64,000 bases of DNA, taken from positions 666,501-730,500 of the forward strand of contig NZ_CP012184.1 in NCBI RefSeq assembly GCF_001420995.1, written 5' to 3'. The DNA is from Pseudonocardia sp. EC080619-01 (GTDB lineage Bacteria; Actinomycetota; Actinomycetes; Mycobacteriales; Pseudonocardiaceae). Below the pieces are notes generated by a model. It did not search any database. It was not told the DNA's origin and was given only the letters and a program-made list of their open reading frames with translations. Shown here one piece after another: positions 59,341 to 64,000 of this stretch. Made by a program: the position numbers and the translations under genes. The first letter of the stretch is position 1. Every line of letters starts with the position of its first letter.

Positions 59341-59448
59341 CCTCGCTGCGGTTCGTCGCGCGGACGGTCACGGCTCCGGCGCGCGCCTCACCGTCATCGA
59401 CCCGACCGGTCGGCCGGACCGGTGCGGAACGCCCGGGTATCAGCGACA

Positions 59449-59484
59449 GGGCCCCGGAGCTCGGCGACGCGAACTCCGGGGCCC
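59449..59484. terminator. stem-loop between DUF222/HNH and TauD genes
   Basis: Perfect 11-bp arms 59449-59459 and 59474-59484 with a 14-base loop, located 14 bp before the stop of the convergent TauD-like gene. Probably a bidirectional terminator. Confidence 0.6.
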
Positions 59485-59497
59485 CGGCGAGATCCGA

Positions 59498-60421
59498 TCA
59501 GAAGGGGCGGCCCCCGGCGATCGCGACGCGCTCGGCGACCCGCTTGTGCGGGTGGTAGTCGCCGACCGCGTAGTGCTGCGTCGCGCGGTTGTCCCAGAAC
59601 GCCACGGTGCCCTCGGACCAGCGGTGCCGGACCTGGAACTCGGGCACGTGCGCCTGGGCGAACAGGTGCCGCAGCAGCGCGTCGGACTCCTCGCGGGGCA
59701 GCCCCACGATCTCGGTGGTGAACGACGCGTTCACGAACAGCGTCCGCCGGCCCGTCTCCGGGTGGGTCCGGACGACCGGGTGGGTCACGGGCGGGAACTC
59801 GTCCTGCAGGCCGGCGAGCTTGTCCGCGTCCAGGAAGCGGGCGAAGCCGGGCACCATGTCGTGCACGGCCTCCGCCCCCTCGATGCGGGCCTTCACCTCG
59901 TCGGACAGGTTGTCGTAGGCGGCGGCCATGTCCGCCCACATCGTGTCCCCGCCGAACGGCGGCGTCTGCACCATGCGCAGCACCGCACCCATCGCCGGCT
60001 CCTCGCGGAACGTGGTGTCGGCGTGCCAGATGTTCTCGTAGGTCTTCGCCCCGGCACCGAACCGGACGACCTCGTCGGACCCGCCGCGGTCGAGCATCGG
60101 GTTGGTCTCCAGCGAACCCCACAGCGCGCCGAAGTCCCGCTGCTGCTCGCCGGTGATGTCCTGCCCGGGGAAGAACAGCACCTTCCACTCGAGCAGCGCG
60201 CGGTGGAGCTCCGCGCGCAGCTCCGGACCGGGGGCCTCACGCAGGTCGACTCCCGTGATCTCGGCTCCGAGCGTCCGCCCGACCGGGGTGACGGTGAACA
60301 GCTCGAACGGTCGGTCCGGCCCGTCGCCCGGCAGGCGGCAGAGCAGGCGCTCGCCTTCCAGGAGATCGATGGCGGGCGTGGACCGGGGCCGGCTCACCGG
60401 CGCGTCGAGGTTGATCGTCAC
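59498..60421 (-). CDS. TauD/TfdA family Fe(II)/2-oxoglutarate dioxygenase
   Basis: A 307-aa non-haem iron dioxygenase that hydroxylates its substrate while oxidising 2-oxoglutarate to succinate. The iron triad is visible: His and Asp in IWHADTTFREEP and the distal His in NRATQHYAVGDY; the 2-oxoglutarate-binding Arg follows in RVAERVAIAGG. GAEITGVDLRE and LFFPGQDI are family motifs. GTG at 60421 is chosen because homology begins soon after. No sulfonate or sulfate-ester transporter genes are adjacent, so taurine, alkylsulfate or an aryloxy acid are all possible substrates. Confidence 0.9.
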   Translation of the reverse strand: MTINLDAPVSRPRSTPAIDLLEGERLLCRLPGDGPDRPFELFTVTPVGRTLGAEITGVDLREAPGPELRAELHRALLEWKVLFFPGQDITGEQQRDFGALWGSLETNPMLDRGGSDEVVRFGAGAKTYENIWHADTTFREEPAMGAVLRMVQTPPFGGDTMWADMAAAYDNLSDEVKARIEGAEAVHDMVPGFARFLDADKLAGLQDEFPPVTHPVVRTHPETGRRTLFVNASFTTEIVGLPREESDALLRHLFAQAHVPEFQVRHRWSEGTVAFWDNRATQHYAVGDYHPHKRVAERVAIAGGRPF

Positions 60422-60490
60422 GTCCCCGATCCTGCGTCCGGACCCCCCGTCCGGACAACCCCCGTCCAAACGGACGGAATGCCTGTCCGG

Positions 60491-61132
60491 TCACCCCGGC
60501 CGGGCGCCGGCCCGTACCCACTCGATCACGGCTCGTTTCTCCGGCGTGACGTCGGTGGTGGTGATCGCCCGGACGTCGTCGGGCGGCAGCGGGTAGCGGA
60601 CGTCCTCCTGCAACGACGCCCACGTCGCCGCCGCCAGGTCCGCCGCGCCCGCGGTCCGGATCAGCGACGGCACGACCTGCCGGTACTCGGAGCGGACCAG
60701 CTGGTCGAGTGCCGTGGAGGCGACGGCGATGTCGAAGTCCAGGTCACCGGCGTCGCTGGAGTCGGCGAGGTCCAGGCTGCGCCGCTCCGCGATCACCCCG
60801 AGCAGCACCGGGTGCAGCCGCGGGTGATCGCCCAGCACCCGGTCCGGGTCCACCTCGGAGCCACCGGGCTCGCCGATCCCGAAGGCCCGCGCGCAGAGCT
60901 CGCGGTGGAACGCGTGCAGTGCGAGGAGCCGGAGCACCAGCTCGCCGCGCTGGTATTCGGAGCCGGCAGCGGTCAGCCGGGCGGTCGTCAGCACGCCCCA
61001 CGCCCACGCCGCCCACGCCTGCTCGGAGCCGTCGTAGCGGAGGTCGAAGAGATCGACGGCGATCTCGTGCAGGTCGCCGAGGACGTCGGCGGGGTCCGGG
61101 GGTTCGAACAGCTCGTCCCACATGTCGGTCAT
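60491..61132 (-). CDS. hypothetical helical protein
   Basis: A 213-aa cytosolic, helix-rich protein with many Trp/Ala/Asp residues (EQAWAAWAWGVLTTARLTAAG; ELVLRLLALHAFHREL; VASTALDQLVRSEYRQVVPSLI) and no recognised domain. The start is ATG 61132 or the GTG three bases upstream; no Shine-Dalgarno is present and a TAGAAA hexamer lies just upstream, so it may be leaderless. It diverges from the M13 peptidase gene and precedes the TauD gene by 69 bp on the same strand. Function unknown. Confidence 0.7.
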   Translation of the reverse strand: MTDMWDELFEPPDPADVLGDLHEIAVDLFDLRYDGSEQAWAAWAWGVLTTARLTAAGSEYQRGELVLRLLALHAFHRELCARAFGIGEPGGSEVDPDRVLGDHPRLHPVLLGVIAERRSLDLADSSDAGDLDFDIAVASTALDQLVRSEYRQVVPSLIRTAGAADLAAATWASLQEDVRYPLPPDDVRAITTTDVTPEKRAVIEWVRAGARPG

Positions 61133-61195
61133 CACGAGATTTCTACCGCGGGTCGCTTCCTCGAAACCGTCGGCCCCGGCAGGCAGGATGGGGCC

Positions 61196-63171
61196 ATGAC
61201 GACCACCGAGCCGAAGCACTCCGGTCTCGACCTGACCTGGGTCGACCCGGACGTCCGTCCGCAGGACGACCTGTTCGCCCACGTCAACGGCCGGTGGCTG
61301 GCGACCCACGAGATCCCGGAGGACCGCTCGCAGGACGGTGCGTTCCGGGTGCTGCGCGACCGCGCCGAGGAGCACGTGCGCGTCATCGTCGAGGAGTGCG
61401 CCGCCGGCTCACCGGAGCCGGGCACCGAGGCCCGCAAGGTCGGCGACCTCTACTCCTCCTTCATGGACACCGAGCGTGTCGAGCAGCTGGGCGTCGCGCC
61501 GCTGCGTCCGCTGCTGGACGAGATCTACGCCGCCGGCGACCGGGCCGCGCTCGCCGGCGTTCTCGGGCGGCGCCAGCGTGAGGGCCGGGCCGCGCTGTTC
61601 GGCGAGTTCATCGCGACCGACGCCAAGGACTCGTCGCGCTACCTGGTCAACCTCAACCAGTCCGGGCTGGGCCTGCCCGACGAGGCGTACTACCGCGAGG
61701 ACGACTCGGCGGAGATCCGCGCGAAGTACGTGGAGCACCTGCAGCGGCTGGCGGAGCTGGTCGGCCTGGCCGAGCCGGCCCGGGTGGCCGAGCAGGTGAT
61801 GGAGCTGGAGACGGCGCTCGCCGCCGCGTCGTGGGACCGCGTCACCAACCGCGACGCCGAGAAGACCTACACACTGCTGACCCGCGAGCAGCTCCGCGAG
61901 TCCGCTCCCGGGTTCGACTGGGCCGAGTGGGAAGCCGCGCTGGGCGTCCCGGCGCACTCGTACGACGAGGTGATCGTCCGGCAGCCGAGCTTCGTCACCG
62001 AGGCCGGCGCGCTCTGGGCGGGCCGCCCGCTCGAGCAGTGGCAGGCGTGGCTCGCCCTGCACACCGCCGCGGCGGCCGCCGAGTACCTGTCGTCGGACCT
62101 GGTCGAGGAGGACTTCGACTTCTACGGCCGCACCCTGTCCGGCACCCCCGAGCTGCGGGAGCGCTGGAAGCGCGGGGTGTCGCTCGTGGAGGGTGCGCTC
62201 GGCGAGGCCGTCGGGAAGCTCTACGTGGAGCGGCACTTCCCGCCGAAGGCGAAGGAGCGGATCAACGAGCTGGTCGCCAACATCGTCGAGGCGTACCGGC
62301 AGTCGATCTCCACGCTGGACTGGATGAGCCCGGAGACCCGCGAGCGGGCCCTGGAGAAGCTCGGCAAGTTCACACCGAAGGTCGGCTACCCGGAGCGCTG
62401 GAAGGACTACTCGGACCTCGGGATCGACCCGGCCGACCTGCTCGGGAACGTCGGTCGCGCGGCGGAGTGGCGACACGACTTCGAGTACGCGAAGCTCGGC
62501 GGCCCGGTCGACCGCTACGAGTGGCTGATGACCCCGCAGACGGTCAACGCCTACTACCACCCGCGGCTCAACGAGATCGCGTTCCCGGCCGCGATCCTGC
62601 AGCCCCCGTTCTTCGACGCCGACGCCGACGACGCCGCCAACTACGGCGGCATCGGCGCGGTGATCGGCCACGAGATCGGCCACGGGTTCGACGACCAGGG
62701 CTCCCGCGCTACGACGGCGACGGCAACCTCCAGGACTGGTGGGAGACCGCCGACCGCGAGGAGTTCGACACCCGCTCCCGGATGCTGATCGACCAGTACA
62801 GCGCGCTCTCCCCCATGGGCCTGCCCGAGCACAAGGTCAACGGGGCGCTCACCGTCGGCGAGAACATCGGCGACCTCGGCGGTCTGACGATCGCGCTGAA
62901 GGCCTACGCGATCGCCAACGACGGCACCGAGCCCCCGACCCTGGACGGGCTGACCGGCGAGCAGCGGGTGCTGTTCGGCTGGGCGCAGGTGTGGCGGGCC
63001 GTCACCCGCGACGCCGAGGCGATCCGCCGGCTGGCGACCGACCCGCACTCGCCGCCGGACCTGCGGTGCAACGCCGTCGTGACCAACCTGGACACCTTCC
63101 ACGAGGCGTTCGGGGTGACGGAGACCGACGAGCTGTTCACGGAGCCGGGCAGGCGCGTCCGGATCTGGTGA
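61196..63171 (+). pseudogene. M13 family zinc metallopeptidase (PepO/neprilysin-like), frameshifted
   Basis: A PepO-type endopeptidase of about 657 aa with one frame break. The N-terminal peptidase_M13_N domain begins DLTWVDPDVRPQDDLFAHVNGRWL; NAYYHP and the zinc motif VIGHEIGHGFDDQGS (HExxH) follow. After Arg at 62705-62707 the frame shifts by -1 and continues YDGDGNLQDWW, with the third zinc ligand in ENIGDLGG (ExxxD), to TEPGRRVRIW at the normal C-terminus. One base lost or two gained near 62705-62710 explains it. No signal peptide, as in cytosolic actinobacterial members. A strong hairpin follows the stop. An assembly error is a real alternative to a pseudogene. Confidence 0.85.
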
Positions 63172-63174
63172 GGG

Positions 63175-63213
63175 GTGCCCGGTGCCGGGGGCCGGTCCCC
63201 CGGCACCGGGCAC
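63175..63213 (+). terminator. terminator after the M13 peptidase gene
   Basis: Perfect 17-bp arms 63175-63191 and 63197-63213 around a five-base loop start four bases after the stop codon. One of the most stable hairpins in the window. Confidence 0.65.
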
Positions 63214-63261
63214 GCCGCCCGGATGGCGGTTCGACCGACGTGCCCCGGGTACCCGCCGCCC

Positions 63262-63480
63262 ATGACCGAGAAGTTCGCGAAGGGCACCTGGGTGGCGTGG
63301 AACTGGGGCAACGGCACCCCCACCGCCAAGGTCGTCGACTCCGCCACCGACCGCATCGAGCGGACGATCGACGGCACGACGCAGTCCCGCAACGGGACCG
63401 AGGACAACCCCGCCTACGTCCTCGAACAGGAGAGCGGGCAGACCGTCCTCAAGCTCCACTCGGAGCTGAAGAAGGCCTGA
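63262..63480 (+). CDS. DUF2945 (hypervirulence-associated, TUDOR-like) protein
   Basis: A 72-aa protein beginning MTEKFAKGTWVAWNWGNGTPTAKVV, the signature of the DUF2945/HVA1-type small beta-barrel family (G-x-W-V-x-W-x-W). The rest, IERTIDGTTQSRNGTEDNPAYVLEQESG, matches the fold. Members are widespread and of unknown function. The gene overlaps the 3' end of the convergent permease by 32 bp. Confidence 0.8.
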   Translation: MTEKFAKGTWVAWNWGNGTPTAKVVDSATDRIERTIDGTTQSRNGTEDNPAYVLEQESGQTVLKLHSELKKA

Positions 63481-64000
63481 TCCGGCGCCGTCGCCGGATC
63501 ACCAGGTAGATCACGACGAGCAGCAGCAGGAACGGCACACCCGCCTTCCAGGCCGTCGAGAACTGGTCGGTGAACGGCGTCGTCGCCAGCACCGCCGCGA
63601 CGAACAGCATCGCCGCGACGGTGGTGTACGGGGCGCCCGGCAGCCGCACCGGGGACCGCTCCCCCGCGTGCGCCCTGCGGAACGCCAGGTGACTGGCGAA
63701 GATCAGCAGCCAGGTGGTGAGCGCCCCGAACAGGGCCAGCCCGACGAGCAGCGGGAACGCCGTCTCCTCGGCGAACACCGACACCAGCGACGCGAGCGCC
63801 AGGCCGGCCGCGGACAGCGCCAGGGCCCGCTGCGGCGCGCCGCGCCGGTTGGTGCGGGCCAGCGCCCGCGGGGCGTAGCCGTCGACGGCCAGTGAGTACG
63901 TCATCCGCGCGGTCACGTAGAGGTTGGTGTTCATCGCCGACAGCGCCGCGGTGAGCACGACGACGTTCATCACCGCAGCCGCAGCCGGCACGCCCGCCTG
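63449..64000 (-). CDS. APC family amino acid permease, C-terminal part
   Basis: The last about 183 residues of an amino acid/polyamine permease; the start lies beyond the right edge of the window. Visible are ALSAMNTNLYVTARMTYSLA and GYAPRALARTNRRGAPQRAL, the conserved helix-8/loop region of the APC family, then four hydrophobic helices and a basic tail RRRRRIRPSS. The frame is open to the end of the window, so the gene is truncated only by the edge. The 3' end overlaps the DUF2945 gene. Substrate unknown. Confidence 0.85.
   Translation of the reverse strand, partial: QAGVPAAAAVMNVVVLTAALSAMNTNLYVTARMTYSLAVDGYAPRALARTNRRGAPQRALALSAAGLALASLVSVFAEETAFPLLVGLALFGALTTWLLIFASHLAFRRAHAGERSPVRLPGAPYTTVAAMLFVAAVLATTPFTDQFSTAWKAGVPFLLLLVVIYLVIRRRRRIRPSSAPSGA

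Overview
The window is one contiguous stretch of a very GC-rich actinobacterial chromosome. The gene content points to the Pseudonocardiaceae (Pseudonocardia-like) or a close relative: an IdeR-type iron regulator followed by galE, a mycobacterial-type SthA transhydrogenase, a mycothiol-dependent isomerase, DUF222/HNH (13E12-type) genes, a DinB2-type polymerase, many GTG starts, and several start codons placed 6-7 nt downstream of TANNNT-like -10 boxes (leaderless mRNAs). The genus is an inference, because no rRNA gene or marker search is available here. I found no tRNA or rRNA gene, CRISPR array, prophage or insertion sequence.

Layout. 1-4.4 kb: the 3' end of panB, a GCS2-type glutamate-cysteine ligase, two actinobacterial orphans, and a maleylpyruvate isomerase/FAA-hydrolase pair that looks like the lower gentisate pathway. 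4.6-8.7 kb: a molybdenum hydroxylase large subunit and a class I fumarase, divergent and both apparently leaderless. 8.8-13.7 kb: a rhodanese-acuC-(GNAT+acyl-CoA synthetase) operon that looks like a reversible lysine-acetylation module. 13.8-20 kb: ideR, galE, a DUF4192 gene, an FGGY kinase and sthA. 20-24.7 kb: cell-envelope and secreted enzymes (M23 peptidase, SGNH esterase, glycerophosphodiester phosphodiesterase) with an IclR regulator and a DUF4190 protein. 24.7-36.7 kb: RtcB RNA ligase, a lipoprotein, a CBS protein, a MarR/TPP-enzyme operon, a second MarR regulator divergent from a hydrolase, a PadR regulator, an MFS transporter, a PAC2 protein and a second hydrolase. 36.7-46.2 kb: an orphan AceE-like 2-oxoacid dehydrogenase with a divergent Lrp regulator, a serine hydrolase, a BCCT transporter, a large protein of unknown function and a quinone oxidoreductase. 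46.2-54 kb: small unknown proteins and several nucleic-acid enzymes (DinB2-like polymerase, SNase lipoprotein, Nei glycosylase), an MFS carrier and a DoxX protein. 54-64 kb: threonine synthase-like/AbgT, a tandem palindromic repeat block, DUF222/HNH, a TauD dioxygenase, an M13 metallopeptidase, a DUF2945 protein and the end of an APC permease.

Points of most interest: (i) the acuC/Pat-like pair; (ii) a DinB with Leu in place of the aromatic steric gate, preceded 18 bp upstream by an unknown 187-aa gene; (iii) a near-consensus LexA box on the DUF222/HNH promoter; (iv) a 3 x 29-bp array of palindromic units; (v) four frame breaks in three genes, all between 54.4 and 62.7 kb, most easily explained by missing bases in C or G runs, which suggests assembly error or local decay; (vi) several well-formed operators in divergent promoters (Lrp, two MarR, PadR, quinone oxidoreductase, BCCT). 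Strong stem-loops separate most convergent gene pairs.
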